The notes beneath the pieces were generated by a model, which was given only the letters and a program-made list of their open reading frames with translations, was not told the DNA's origin and ran no database searches. A stretch of DNA of 51,014 nt from Bacteroidota bacterium. Lineage in GTDB: Bacteria; Bacteroidota; Bacteroidia; Bacteroidales; B18-G4. Of the stretch, positions 41,619-51,014 are shown in pieces (position 1 is the stretch's first letter; each line of letters starts with the position of its first letter). Where the stretch lies: positions 1-51,014 of the forward strand of contig JABMQZ010000078.1 in NCBI GenBank assembly GCA_013202965.1, read 5' to 3'. The position numbers were made by a program, and so were the translations under genes.

Positions 41619-43988
41619 ATGATTAAACAGCAATTATTTCTCATCCTTATCGCAGGACTCATTTTAAATGCCTGCACCAATTCCAGGAAACCGAAAAATC
41701 AGGATAGTCCCCAACTTATAAGCTACAAACTCTGGTACCAGCAGCCGGCAAAGATCTGGGATGAGGCTTTGCCTGTCGGAAATGGCCGTCTGGGGGCAAT
41801 GGTTTTTGGAGGTGTTTACAAGGAACGCATCCAGGTAAACGAAGAAAGCCTGTGGGCCGGAGAACGGTTCAACACCAATAACCCCAATGCCCTCCGCGAT
41901 CTACCACAGATCAGGAATCTCATTTTTGAAGAAAAAATACAAGAAGCTTACGAATTAGGAAATAAAAGCCTGCTGGGAACCCCTCCCCGATTTCGTTCCT
42001 ATCAAACACTGGGTGATATTTATTTGTCATTCGACAGTATAGCTTCCTTCACAGATTATCAACGGGAACTGTTATTAAATCCCGGCATATCCCGTACGGT
42101 TTTCACGATCGATGGAATAACATACACAAGGGAAATATTTGTTTCTGCACCTGATAATATTATCCTCATTCATATAACTGCTGATAAACCAGGGGCAATT
42201 AATACTACGATTGCTTTGCAAAGGCAAAAGGATGCTGATGTTACAGCCGAATTCAATCAACTTATATTAACAGGACAGATTATTGATGACACAAATGATG
42301 CACAGGGGCCCGGTGGCGAACATATGAAGTTTGCAGCAAAATTGTTAGCTATAAACAACGGAGGAGAGCTCATTACAGGTACTTCAACTCTTCAAGTCTC
42401 AAATGCTGATGAATTAAGCATTCTGTTTACCGCTGCTACTGATTATAGCCTGGATAAACTCAATTTTGACAGGAATATAAACCCGCTGATGATTTGCAAT
42501 GAAATATTAAGCAAGGCTGAGAACAAATCATTTGAACAAATAAAAGAAGCGCATGTTAAAGAGCATCAATCTGTTTTTAACCGGCTTGAAATTAACCTGG
42601 GCAATAAGCAACTTGCCGGAATGCCTACAAATAAACGTTTGGATTCAGTAAGGAATGGAGGAAATGATCCCGCCCTGGTAGCATTATATTTTCAATACGG
42701 AAGGTATTTATTAATGGGTAGTTCAAGGGCTCCCGGAACACTACCTGCCAATCTGCAGGGGGTTTGGAATGAACACTTCAAGGCTCCATGGAATTCTGAT
42801 TACCATACAAACATCAACTTGCAGATGAATTACTGGCATGCGGAAATTTGCAATCTCCCTGAAATGCTTGAACCTCTGGTTAATATTGTTGATAAATGGA
42901 GAGAGCCCGGAAGAGTAACCGCCTCAGAAATGTACGGATGCGGTGGCTGGACCATGCATCACGCGACAGATATCTTTGGCAAAACTGTTCCAAATGCAGA
43001 TATGCGCTGGGGTATGTCGCCTTTAAGTGGGGTGTGGATGTGCTTCCCTTTATGGAGACACTATGAGTTTAGCATGGATAAAGATTACCTGAGGGAAAAA
43101 GCTTATCCTGTTATGAAGGAGGCCATGGATTTTGTAAGCGATTTCCTTATTGAGAAGGATAATTACCTTGTTACCAATCCTACTATGTCGCCTGAAAATG
43201 CTTACGTCCTTGATGGTAAAGATTATCCATGTCAGTTGACTTATGCATCTACCATAGATAACCAAACCCTTACCGCCCATATAGATCACTGCATCCGGGC
43301 CAGCGAGATACTGGGAGCGGATGAGGACTTAAGGGAAGAATGGATTGATATACTGTTAAAGATCCCACCCGTCAGGATAGGAAAGGACAGTACGATCATG
43401 GAATGGATTGCAGACTATGATGAATGGGAACCAGGCCACAGGCATATGTCACACCTGCTGGGATTATATCCGCTGGCACAAATTACTCCGGAAACCCCAA
43501 AACTATTTGAAGCTGCAAAAAATACCATCGAAAAAAGATTAAAGCACGGAGGCGGACATACCGGATGGAGCCGGGCCTGGATGATCAATTTTTTTGCAAG
43601 GTTGCACGAAGCAGAAGCAGCTCATGATCATGTAATGGCATTACTGAGAAAATCAACGCAAAGTAATTTATTTGATTCTCATCCTCCTTTTCAGATTGAT
43701 GGTAATTTTGGAGGCACGGCAGGCATTGCAGAAATGCTGCTGCAAAGTCATAATGGCGTAATCCAAATACTACCGGCCCTTCCTGCAGCATGGCCCGATG
43801 GAAGCATAAAAGGACTGCGCGCCAGAGGCGGGTTTGAAGTAGATATAGAATGGAAAGATGGAGTGATGACCGCTACCACCATCCACGCAAATACTGAAAA
43901 TAAATGTTTTCTAAAATATAAAGATCATGTGGTAAGCCTCGAACTGAAAAAGGGAGACATCATAACTGTAAATGATCAGCTTAATTGA
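41619..43988 (+). CDS. Alpha-L-fucosidase lipoprotein, GH95
   Basis: 789 residues. Lipobox LILNAC. GH95 signature [29 protein letters not shown] and NEESLWAG at the start; catalytic-region motifs [58 protein letters not shown] and the C-terminal [18 protein letters not shown]95 enzymes cleave alpha-1,2-linked L-fucose (or L-galactose) by inversion. It starts 5 bp after the chimeric frame. Confidence 0.94.
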   Translation: MIKQQLFLILIAGLILNACTNSRKPKNQDSPQLISYKLWYQQPAKIWDEALPVGNGRLGAMVFGGVYKERIQVNEESLWAGERFNTNNPNALRDLPQIRNLIFEEKIQEAYELGNKSLLGTPPRFRSYQTLGDIYLSFDSIASFTDYQRELLLNPGISRTVFTIDGITYTREIFVSAPDNIILIHITADKPGAINTTIALQRQKDADVTAEFNQLILTGQIIDDTNDAQGPGGEHMKFAAKLLAINNGGELITGTSTLQVSNADELSILFTAATDYSLDKLNFDRNINPLMICNEILSKAENKSFEQIKEAHVKEHQSVFNRLEINLGNKQLAGMPTNKRLDSVRNGGNDPALVALYFQYGRYLLMGSSRAPGTLPANLQGVWNEHFKAPWNSDYHTNINLQMNYWHAEICNLPEMLEPLVNIVDKWREPGRVTASEMYGCGGWTMHHATDIFGKTVPNADMRWGMSPLSGVWMCFPLWRHYEFSMDKDYLREKAYPVMKEAMDFVSDFLIEKDNYLVTNPTMSPENAYVLDGKDYPCQLTYASTIDNQTLTAHIDHCIRASEILGADEDLREEWIDILLKIPPVRIGKDSTIMEWIADYDEWEPGHRHMSHLLGLYPLAQITPETPKLFEAAKNTIEKRLKHGGGHTGWSRAWMINFFARLHEAEAAHDHVMALLRKSTQSNLFDSHPPFQIDGNFGGTAGIAEMLLQSHNGVIQILPALPAAWPDGSIKGLRARGGFEVDIEWKDGVMTATTIHANTENKCFLKYKDHVVSLELKKGDIITVNDQLN

Positions 43989-44021
43989 AATGTGACTTAT
44001 GTAAATGTAAAATTTATTAAA

Positions 44022-46355
44022 ATGAACCATAGATTTACCAAGGTAGAGCAAGCTTTTATCGAACATCAGAAGATGGGAAAGAATAATGCAAGAATTCCAT
44101 ACATTACAGTAAATAATTTTCCCCAGCTGGGATTGCTGACTTCCCTGAGGTTTTTAGAGTGGGTAAACAATAATCCCGAAGGTGTTATAAGTCTGCCAAC
44201 AGGAAAAACACCGGAACATTTTATCAAATGGACCAGGCATTTGCTTGAAAACTGGAATACCAAATCTGTTGATTCAATCAAAGATAAATATGGGCTTGAT
44301 TGCTCAAAAAAACCGGATTTGAAAGGGCTGCAGTTTGTTCAGATCGATGAATTTTATCCGATTAGTTCAAAGCAGCACAATAGTTTTAATTTTTACGTCC
44401 GGGATTTTTATATTAAAGGTTTTGGTTTGGATGAAAAGAGGGCTTTACTTATCAATGCAGAAGATATCACCCTGTATGAAGGAAAAAGTTACCAGGAAGT
44501 ATTCCCGGATTTGCAGATCGATTTGCGGCTGAGATACAAAGACTGCCAATCGAAACAAGAAATTATCCAACAGAAATCCATCTATAAAATTGATCAATGG
44601 TGCAGCGATTATGAATGGAAAATACAAGAAAAAGGGGGGATAGGATTCTTTTTGGGAGGTATCGGGCCGGATGGTCATATTGCCTTTAATGTGCGGGGTT
44701 CGGATCATAATTCCACTACCCGTTTAACTGCAACAAATTTTGAAACCCAGGCAGTGGCGGCCGGAGACCTTGGCGGAATCGAGATTTCAAGAAATCGATT
44801 GGTGATCACTATCGGATTGAAAACAATTACAAGGAATCCTGATGTTGTTGCCATTATTATTGCTGCCGGCGAAGCAAAGGCCGGAATAATTAAAGAGGCC
44901 CTGGAAAACCCACCCTCCAATATGCTCCCTGCAACAGTATTGCAAAAAGTAAAAAACAGCAGGTTCTACATTACCAAAGGAGCCGGAATAAAATTACAGG
45001 ATAGCCTGAACAACTACTACCTCAAAAGCTCCTGGACAAAAGAAAAAACCCAGAGGGTCATTATTGATCTATGCCTAAGCCTGGATAAGTTTGGGCGTGA
45101 TATTACTTTGGAGGACATGAAAAATGATCAGTATGCAAGCTTGATCCCCAATCTTGATGAGAATACAGTCACAACGGTTATCGAACAAATGAAATCCAGG
45201 ATTGATCTGGGCCTGGAAAAGAAGAAGAATCAAACATTTTTTCACACCGGGCCCCACCATGATGATATTATGCTTGGGCTGTTTCCGGAAGTTATACAGC
45301 AACTGAGGCAGATATCCAATCAGTTTAATTTTGTCATACTTACTTCCGGCTTCACTGCTGTAACCAATTCCTTTGTCATTCAATCCCTCAATAACGTTAA
45401 AAGTTGTCTGGATAATGAAACGATTGAGATGATCACCTATCCCGATTTTTACAAAAAAGGCTTTAAATATAAATGGGATAAAGATGTTTATCATTACCTG
45501 AACAAGATCGCTTCGGGTGAAGCTCACGAAATACTGCGGGGGGCAAGCCACCGGATTGTCCGAATCCTGGTGGAAATCTATAATATCAAAAATACTGCCG
45601 GATTAAAGGCTAAAATTGATGAGATCATTCACCTTCTGCAAAACTCTTATGAAGGTGAAAAAGACCCGCCTAAAATACAGAAGCTCAAAGGTATGATGAG
45701 GGAATTTGAGGAAGAGTTGGTCTGGGCACACTACGGAGTACAGGTGAAAAATGTTCATCACCTGAGACTGGGATTCTATACAGGTGATATTTTCACTGAA
45801 GAACCGGAAAGGAAAAGGGATATCATGCCCATACTGGAAATGTTGCGCAAGATAAAACCAGACGTGCTCAGCGTGGTATTGGATCCGGAGGGAAGTGGCC
45901 CTGATACACATTACAAAGTCTTGCAGGCCATTTCAGAAGCATTGCGGATTTGGAGAGATGAAGAAGATATCTCAAAGCTCAGGATCATCGGTTATCGTAA
46001 TGTCTGGTATCGCTTTCACCCTGCCGAAGCAGATGTGATCGTGCCTGTTTCATTGAATTCCCTGCAAATATTTAATGAGTCTTTCCGGCATTGTTATCTC
46101 TCCCAGGTAAATGCATCATTCCCCAGTTATATGCACGATGGGATATTTAGTGAACTTGCCAAGAAGATATGGACAGAGCAATATGAATCTATCCGGCTTT
46201 TGCTTGGTAAATCATATTTTTATGAAAGCGAAAATCCTAAATTGAGGGCAACACACGGGCTGATTTTTTACAAAGAAATGGATGTTGACACCTTCCTCCT
46301 TCAGGCAAGAGAACTGAAAGAAACAATGGAGGGATCAATTGGCTTTCAGGTGTAA
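44022..46355 (+). CDS. NagB-like sugar-phosphate isomerase/deaminase fused to a PIG-L-type deacetylase domain
   Basis: 777 residues from ATG 44022 (a GTG at 43992 would add 10 residues without similarity). The N-terminal half is glucosamine-6-phosphate deaminase-like (VISLPTGKTPEHF, VQIDEFYP, FLGGIGPDGHIAFNVRG, LVITIGLKTI). The C-terminal half, from about residue 400, has the LmbE/PIG-L zinc motif in variant form (FFHTGPHHDDIMLG) and DPEGSGPDTHYK. The same fusion occurs in Bacteroides and relatives. It may process amino sugars freed together with fucose from host-type or algal glycans. Last gene of the operon. Confidence 0.88.
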   Translation: MNHRFTKVEQAFIEHQKMGKNNARIPYITVNNFPQLGLLTSLRFLEWVNNNPEGVISLPTGKTPEHFIKWTRHLLENWNTKSVDSIKDKYGLDCSKKPDLKGLQFVQIDEFYPISSKQHNSFNFYVRDFYIKGFGLDEKRALLINAEDITLYEGKSYQEVFPDLQIDLRLRYKDCQSKQEIIQQKSIYKIDQWCSDYEWKIQEKGGIGFFLGGIGPDGHIAFNVRGSDHNSTTRLTATNFETQAVAAGDLGGIEISRNRLVITIGLKTITRNPDVVAIIIAAGEAKAGIIKEALENPPSNMLPATVLQKVKNSRFYITKGAGIKLQDSLNNYYLKSSWTKEKTQRVIIDLCLSLDKFGRDITLEDMKNDQYASLIPNLDENTVTTVIEQMKSRIDLGLEKKKNQTFFHTGPHHDDIMLGLFPEVIQQLRQISNQFNFVILTSGFTAVTNSFVIQSLNNVKSCLDNETIEMITYPDFYKKGFKYKWDKDVYHYLNKIASGEAHEILRGASHRIVRILVEIYNIKNTAGLKAKIDEIIHLLQNSYEGEKDPPKIQKLKGMMREFEEELVWAHYGVQVKNVHHLRLGFYTGDIFTEEPERKRDIMPILEMLRKIKPDVLSVVLDPEGSGPDTHYKVLQAISEALRIWRDEEDISKLRIIGYRNVWYRFHPAEADVIVPVSLNSLQIFNESFRHCYLSQVNASFPSYMHDGIFSELAKKIWTEQYESIRLLLGKSYFYESENPKLRATHGLIFYKEMDVDTFLLQARELKETMEGSIGFQV

Positions 46356-46386
46356 CAAATAAAGATGGCCAAAGGAATTATCAATT

Positions 46387-46409
46387 GCTAAATCGCTGGC
46401 TCGGGCAAT
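46387..46409. repeat. Dispersed intergenic repeat, copy C (3' portion)
   Basis: GCTAAATCGCTGGCTCGGGC followed by AAT matches 16235-16257 (copy A) at 20 of 23 positions. It is located between the NagB/PIG-L gene and the next secreted-protein gene. Confidence 0.55.
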
Positions 46410-46444
46410 TGAACTATTTTTGCATAGAATCCATAAAACCAAGC

Positions 46445-49400
46445 ATGAAGAAATTAATTTATCGTTATCTGGGCACCTTGCTCCTTAGCATCATAGGACT
46501 TACGGCTTTAACCCAAAACAGCTATACCCAATATGATTACTTACCGGGTATTATCAGGGATTACAAACCGGCATACGAGACAAATTATCCCGCCTGGGGA
46601 AAAATGCTTTACGACTATCCTGTGAACTTTAATGATGTTTCCGGAGCATTTGAAGCCTATATGCTGCAACATAAAAATGAAAAGAGTCCTTTGATCCGCT
46701 ATTTCAGGATCTGGAGCCGGGCCATTGAATTCTATGTCCAGCCTGATGGAAGCATCCTGCTCCCGGACTTACACTCCTACTATGAAAAACTGAAAGATGC
46801 CCAGGTGGCAGCCCGGCATAAGGACGAAGGAAAAGATGAATCCAACTGGACCTTCCTTGGGCCTAAGGAAACTTTCTGGCTGAATACATCGGGCTCAGCA
46901 ACAGACCCTCTCTCCTGCCCCTGGCAGGTTAATATATACTCATTTGATGTTGCGGCTACTGATTATGACATCATATATTGCGGGAGTGAAACCGGATACC
47001 TTAATAAAACCATTGATGCCGGAATGCACTGGCAATTACTGGCGCCTGAATATCCATTTGGTGGTGGTGTTACAGCCGTTGTGGTTCATCCCAACGATCC
47101 TGATATTGTATACGCAGCTGCAGGCAACCAGGTGCATAAAAGCCTTGATGGCGGCCTGAGCTGGATCCCTCTCCTGCCAAGTGGAGCCCTGTTCTATCCC
47201 AATCGCCTGAAAATAGACAACAATAATCCCCAAAAAATTATTTCTTCATCATCCAGTGGCGTACATTTGAGTACTGACGGTGGCAACACCTGGACTCAAA
47301 AATGGACAAGTTCTGCCTGGGATGTAGAGTTCAAGCCCGATGATCATAACATGATCTATGCACTGAGTAAAAGCGGTGGCAATTTCACCATGGTCATTTC
47401 AACCGACGGGGGGCAAAGCTTCAGTCTGGAACCTACTTTTCCGTCTTCCATCACTGAATCGAGCGCAGGCCTGCTGGCAGTAAGTGCCGCCAATCCGGAT
47501 CTCCTGTTTATCATCATGCTGAGTGCTGACAATACGCCATATCTCTATCAGGGGACTTTGAATAATGGAAGCTGGACATGGGATCTGCTTGCGACCGGGC
47601 AAACCCCTTCCTTCAGCATGAACAATGGCCAGGGATTTTTCGACCTGGTGCTGGATGTATCCCCAACTGATGCCAATATTATCATGGTAGGAACCACTAC
47701 GCTATTTAAGTCATTAAATGGAGGCAGTAGCTTCACTGCCGTTGGAGGTTATTATGGTGATTTCAGCATTCATCCGGATATACAGGATATTAAGATGCTT
47801 CCCAACGGGGACAGCTGGGTTTCAACAGATGGTGGAATGAATCTCACCACAGATGACTTTACATCTCAATCGAATTACTTTGTTCGTGTCAATGGGCTGG
47901 TGGGTTCCGATATGTGGGGCTTCGACCAGGGCTGGAATGAAGACCTTGTCGTGGGTGGCAGATATCATAATGGCAATACGGCTATTGCCGATTTCTATCA
48001 AGCGAAAGCATTGCGCATGGGCGGAGCTGAATCTCCGACAGGTTGGGTGGTACAGGGCAAAAGCCGGCATGCAGCTTTCAATGACCTGGGCAATGGATGG
48101 ATCCTTCCGCCAACTGCAGAAGCAGCACCTGAAGGCCGTTTCATCTTCAGTAAATATCCCAACATGGATGAATATGGCGGACGCCGCGGAAACCTCGTAA
48201 CACATCCCAATTATTATGGTACCTTTTACCTTGGAGAAGGCACCGGATTCTGGAAAAGTACCGATATGGGAACAAGCTATGATCTGTTGTATACCTTCCC
48301 TGATAAAGTCCGTTACCTGCAGATCAGCTATAGCAACCCGCTTGTCTTTTATGCTGATGTGATCAATAAAGGTTTATATAAAAGTGAAGACGGAGGCCTT
48401 AGCTGGACCTTAAAACCGGCATTGTGCAGCAGCCCCAATGGTACGAGTTACTGGAAAGGAAAATTATTTTTTGCCATCTCCCCTTACGATGAAAACCAGA
48501 TTTACGCCTGTTTGCAAAATGGCACCTGGTCGTCTGATATCGGAATGATATTCCGCTCAACAGATGGCGGGGACAGCTGGGAGAATTGGACCGGAACACT
48601 TTCGGAATATACCAAGTGTTTATGCGTTCAGCCTTCTGACGGACAGTCTGAGATCATATATTTATTTACTACTTCACGGGGTGGATCTGTCGCGAGTGTT
48701 TTTTACCGGACAGAAGGTATGGATGACTGGGTTTCTTTTGATACCGACTATCCTGCCGGGATGTCAGTGAATCTGGCCATGCCTTTTTTCAGGGATGGAA
48801 AGATCAGGGTTGCAGGAAGCGCAGGGATATGGGAATCTACCCTGAAGGAACCTGAATTTGAACCCATCATCAACCCATGGGTGGAACGTGCTCATTTCAA
48901 CTGCATGCTGGATACACTTTATTTCGAAGATCACAGCATCATGAATCACGACGGAGCCAGCTGGACCTGGAGTATCACACCGGCACCACTGTACATTGAA
49001 GATGTAAACATGAGAAACCCAGAGGTGGTTTTGGGCAATCCCGGAACTTATAGCGTGAGTCTTAGCGTCGACAAGAATGGTCAAACCTATTCGAAAACCA
49101 TCCCGGATATGATCACCACCACCACATGCCCCTCCATAGAAGACTGTAGTAATCCTGCTGAACTACCGAAGGAAATATGGGAATTGCTATATGTTGACAG
49201 CGAAGAGATCAATTATCCCGGACTGGCGATCATGAGTTTTGATGACGATCCTGAGACCATCTGGCATACCCGGTGGAGTACAGGTAGCGATCCTTATCCT
49301 CATGAGATCCATGTTGACCTGGGTGCCACATACAGGATTTTTAGTTTTACTTACCTGACCCGGCAGGATGGCGTCAATGGAAGGATCAAAGACTATGAAC

Positions 49401-49867
49401 TCTACGTGAGTGAAGATCAGTTTAACTGGGGTGAAGCAGTTAGCATTGGCAGCTGGGAAAACACAGCCTCACCACAAAGCATCGACTTTCCCGATGGTAT
49501 TATTGGGAGATATTTCCGCTTGCTGGCCATCTCAGAAGTAAATGGAAATGCATGGGCCTCGGCAGCTGAATTCACAATGGTGGGCTGCACTGACCTTACC
49601 TATGGCACCTCTGCGCCTGACATGAGGCAGGACATCAAGGCCTTTCCTGTTCCGAGCAATGGAAAAGTGTACCTTTTTCTTCCTTCCGATGCTTCTTTCA
49701 CCTACCATATCCTTAACAGTATGGGACAGGTCTGTGGGCAGGGAAGTATCGGAGAAGCAGCTAAGGATCATTCCTTTGATCTGGGATCATATAAGCCCGG
49801 GATCTATTTCATACAGCTTCGGAGTTCCCGGGGCATCCTGTATAATGTGAAAATGGTCAGAGAATAA
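46445..49867 (+). CDS. Large secreted beta-propeller/discoidin protein with T9SS sorting domain
   Basis: 1140 residues from ATG 46445, which gives a signal peptide (MKKLIYRYLGTLLLSIIGLTALTQ); the TTG at 46385 is in the dispersed repeat. BNR/Asp-box-like repeats (KSLDGGLSWIP, STDGGNTWTQ, KSEDGGLSWTL, STDGGDSWENW) indicate a VPS10-type propeller like the protein at 3772. A PKD-like segment lies at about 840-900, a F5/8 type C domain at about 915-1055 (ETIWHTRWSTGSDPYPHEIHVDLG), and the C-terminal sorting domain is VPSNGKVYLFLPSDASF...IYFIQLRSSRGILYNVKMVRE. A possible -7 box TATTTTTG lies near 46414. Function unknown. Confidence 0.88.
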   Translation: MKKLIYRYLGTLLLSIIGLTALTQNSYTQYDYLPGIIRDYKPAYETNYPAWGKMLYDYPVNFNDVSGAFEAYMLQHKNEKSPLIRYFRIWSRAIEFYVQPDGSILLPDLHSYYEKLKDAQVAARHKDEGKDESNWTFLGPKETFWLNTSGSATDPLSCPWQVNIYSFDVAATDYDIIYCGSETGYLNKTIDAGMHWQLLAPEYPFGGGVTAVVVHPNDPDIVYAAAGNQVHKSLDGGLSWIPLLPSGALFYPNRLKIDNNNPQKIISSSSSGVHLSTDGGNTWTQKWTSSAWDVEFKPDDHNMIYALSKSGGNFTMVISTDGGQSFSLEPTFPSSITESSAGLLAVSAANPDLLFIIMLSADNTPYLYQGTLNNGSWTWDLLATGQTPSFSMNNGQGFFDLVLDVSPTDANIIMVGTTTLFKSLNGGSSFTAVGGYYGDFSIHPDIQDIKMLPNGDSWVSTDGGMNLTTDDFTSQSNYFVRVNGLVGSDMWGFDQGWNEDLVVGGRYHNGNTAIADFYQAKALRMGGAESPTGWVVQGKSRHAAFNDLGNGWILPPTAEAAPEGRFIFSKYPNMDEYGGRRGNLVTHPNYYGTFYLGEGTGFWKSTDMGTSYDLLYTFPDKVRYLQISYSNPLVFYADVINKGLYKSEDGGLSWTLKPALCSSPNGTSYWKGKLFFAISPYDENQIYACLQNGTWSSDIGMIFRSTDGGDSWENWTGTLSEYTKCLCVQPSDGQSEIIYLFTTSRGGSVASVFYRTEGMDDWVSFDTDYPAGMSVNLAMPFFRDGKIRVAGSAGIWESTLKEPEFEPIINPWVERAHFNCMLDTLYFEDHSIMNHDGASWTWSITPAPLYIEDVNMRNPEVVLGNPGTYSVSLSVDKNGQTYSKTIPDMITTTTCPSIEDCSNPAELPKEIWELLYVDSEEINYPGLAIMSFDDDPETIWHTRWSTGSDPYPHEIHVDLGATYRIFSFTYLTRQDGVNGRIKDYELYVSEDQFNWGEAVSIGSWENTASPQSIDFPDGIIGRYFRLLAISEVNGNAWASAAEFTMVGCTDLTYGTSAPDMRQDIKAFPVPSNGKVYLFLPSDASFTYHILNSMGQVCGQGSIGEAAKDHSFDLGSYKPGIYFIQLRSSRGILYNVKMVRE

Positions 49868-50222
49868 CTTATTATTTAATAACAATCTTCCGGACCATAT
49901 GGCCTGTTTCTCCGCTGAGTGAAACAAAATAAACACCTGGCTGAAGGTTTAATTCACCCGCCGACAGGCTAAATTCATAAGCTTTTTGCATTGTCAATCC
50001 CCATTTAATACCTCTTACAAATTCGTTTCCATCTATAAAACCCTGTGTAAAACAGGAAACCATATTAAGTAATTACCGTAAAAACATCCTTATATACACT
50101 TATTTAACACTTAAAGCTGACGAAACCTCAATGAACTTCGTATATTTATCCGGCTCATTCTTGTATAGGCAAAAAACTTGGGCTTTATTCAGTAAACAAA
50201 ATTGAAACCAAATTTATAAACT
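49868..50222. other. Intergenic region before the gingipain-like gene
   Basis: Holds the T9SS remnant (49872-50063) and then about 160 bp of AT-rich DNA likely to include the promoter of the gene at 50223; a clear -33/-7 pair was not identified. Confidence 0.4.
49872..50063 (-). pseudogene. Orphan T9SS C-terminal sorting-domain remnant
   Basis: On the minus strand the last about 30 codons read LSAGELNLQPGVYFVSLSG, then ETGHMVRKIVIK, the end of a type A sorting domain (L..G.Y.v.l....g....kk.vi.k). The upstream 30 codons have no similarity and there is no signal peptide, so only the 3' tip of a secreted-protein gene survives, convergent with the previous gene. Confidence 0.6.
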
Positions 50223-51014
50223 ATGAAAAAACAAAACATCTTTATCGGGTTTCTGGCCATCCTGTTCTTTATCGGGCAGGCAGCAATCAGTCAAACAATC
50301 TCCTACCAAGATAGCTGGAACGAACAAGGATTCAGTTTGCAGGAGGAAACATCCTCTCATGTGATCATTAATTACTCATTAACGGATTTTGCACTTATTG
50401 ATGTAAATATCGATGGGGAAATTGCCAAAGCCATCAAGGTTCCCGGCATTTTCCTTCCCAATGACGAAGGAGCACCGGATCTTCCCGGTTCAGGAAAATA
50501 TATTGCGATTCCGCAGGGTGCCGAAGCTGTACTTAATATTAAGGCGCTGAGAAAAGAAGTGATCAAAAATGTCAATGTAGCACCGGCAATGGCCATACCG
50601 CTTGACAGTGATCAGTCTCCTCTAAAGTATGAGAAAGACCAGAAAATTTATTCCAGCAATCAATATTACCCGGCTGAACCGGTCATCCTTTCTGAAAATC
50701 TTAAAATAAGGGGTGTGGATGTTGTCATGCTAGGCATTACTCCCTTCCAGTATAATCCTGTTACAAGAGAACTCATTGTTTACCGTGACCTGCAAATTGA
50801 GGTCAGCTTTAAAGGTGGTAACGGACAATTCGGAGAAGACCGCCTGCGCAGCCGCTGGTGGGACCCGTTACTCCATACTTCAGTGATCAATGCCAGCACC
50901 CTCCCGCAAATGAATTATACTCACGAGGCTTCTGTTTCTGAAACACCCGATTATGAATATATTATCATCACACCAGACATTACTGATTTTATTAGCTGGG
51001 CAGATACCATTAAA
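50223..51014 (+). CDS. Gingipain-like C25 peptidase/propeptide protein, N-terminal part (runs off the window)
   Basis: 264 residues visible, no stop before the window end. Signal peptide MKKQNIFIGFLAILFFIGQAAISQ. The following region fits the C25 propeptide (LIDVNIDGEIAKAIKVPGIFLPNDEGAPDLPGSGKYIAIPQGA..., VVMLGITPFQYNPVTRELIVYRDLQIEVSFKGG), and EYIIITPDITDFISWADTIK matches the start of the C25 catalytic domain. Such proteins are T9SS cargo: Cys proteases or catalytically altered homologues. The catalytic Cys/His lie beyond the window. Confidence 0.85.
   Translation, partial: MKKQNIFIGFLAILFFIGQAAISQTISYQDSWNEQGFSLQEETSSHVIINYSLTDFALIDVNIDGEIAKAIKVPGIFLPNDEGAPDLPGSGKYIAIPQGAEAVLNIKALRKEVIKNVNVAPAMAIPLDSDQSPLKYEKDQKIYSSNQYYPAEPVILSENLKIRGVDVVMLGITPFQYNPVTRELIVYRDLQIEVSFKGGNGQFGEDRLRSRWWDPLLHTSVINASTLPQMNYTHEASVSETPDYEYIIITPDITDFISWADTIK

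Noticed and set aside
1-51014. CRISPR arrays, tRNA, rRNA, riboswitches and transposase genes
   Set aside because: None recognised on reading; only short dispersed repeats and gene remnants were found.

Overview
The window looks like a piece of an anaerobic Bacteroidota genome, probably from a sediment-type environment and perhaps Bacteroidales (the order is a guess). The evidence is: three T9SS type A C-terminal sorting domains plus a fourth orphaned one, a gingipain-type propeptide protein at the right edge, promoters of the Bacteroidota type (-33 TTG / -7 TAnnTTTG, 20 bp apart), Bacteroidota families (DUF5916, DUF4838, AraR-like Nudix regulator, GH29/GH95) and oxygen-sensitive enzymes (tungsten aldehyde:ferredoxin oxidoreductase, Qmo/Hdr). 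No rRNA, tRNA, CRISPR array or intact insertion sequence was seen.

Layout. 1-6324: a left-truncated, frameshifted DUF4838 glycosidase-like gene, a DUF5916 outer-membrane protein, an NHL-repeat remnant and a secreted beta-propeller protein. 6468-11064: a Nudix/RsbRD-N fusion, a methyltransferase, small exported proteins and a metallophosphoesterase lipoprotein. 11065-14900: a surface protein with tail-fibre-type repeats and a stand-alone integron-type integrase; the surface-protein gene shares a nearly identical 133-bp promoter/leader with a lipoprotein gene 4.2 kb away.

16396-31963 is the most striking region: a dense sulfur-trafficking island. It has (a) a minus-strand operon sqr - DUF1641 - tusE/dsrC-like - dsrE; (b) two Crp/Fnr regulators with cysteines at the same four positions; (c) a plus-strand operon tusA - yedE/yeeE - two rhodanese lipoproteins - dsrE, which matches the 'YTD' gene set reported from sulfur-disproportionating bacteria; (d) a minus-strand operon tusA - mvhD-like - qmoA - qmoB - small winged-helix gene - qmoC; and (e) an MFS transporter, a fragment of whose paralogue lies between the two Crp genes. 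The promoters of (c) and (d) have the same architecture: the same 18-bp palindrome, TTGTTA-N6-TAACAA, starts at the same base of the -7 box. They are therefore probably one regulon. The likely theme is import or mobilisation of reduced sulfur (YedE, SQR), persulfide relay (TusA, rhodaneses, DsrE, TusE) and delivery of electrons to or from a Qmo-like membrane complex, with no dsrAB, aprAB, sat or sox genes in view.

32169-46355 is a fucoside-utilisation operon: an AraR-like Nudix regulator, two GH29 and one GH95 fucosidases, a beta-helix/LamG T9SS protein, a tungsten AOR, a class II (fuculose-phosphate type) aldolase, an in-frame chimera of a RhaD aldolase head and a sulfatase tail, and a NagB/PIG-L fusion. 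The AOR plausibly oxidises the lactaldehyde made by the aldolase. 46445-51014 holds a large secreted beta-propeller/discoidin T9SS protein, an orphan T9SS tail and the start of a gingipain-like protein. The window carries many gene remnants and dispersed intergenic repeats, so this chromosome has been actively rearranged.
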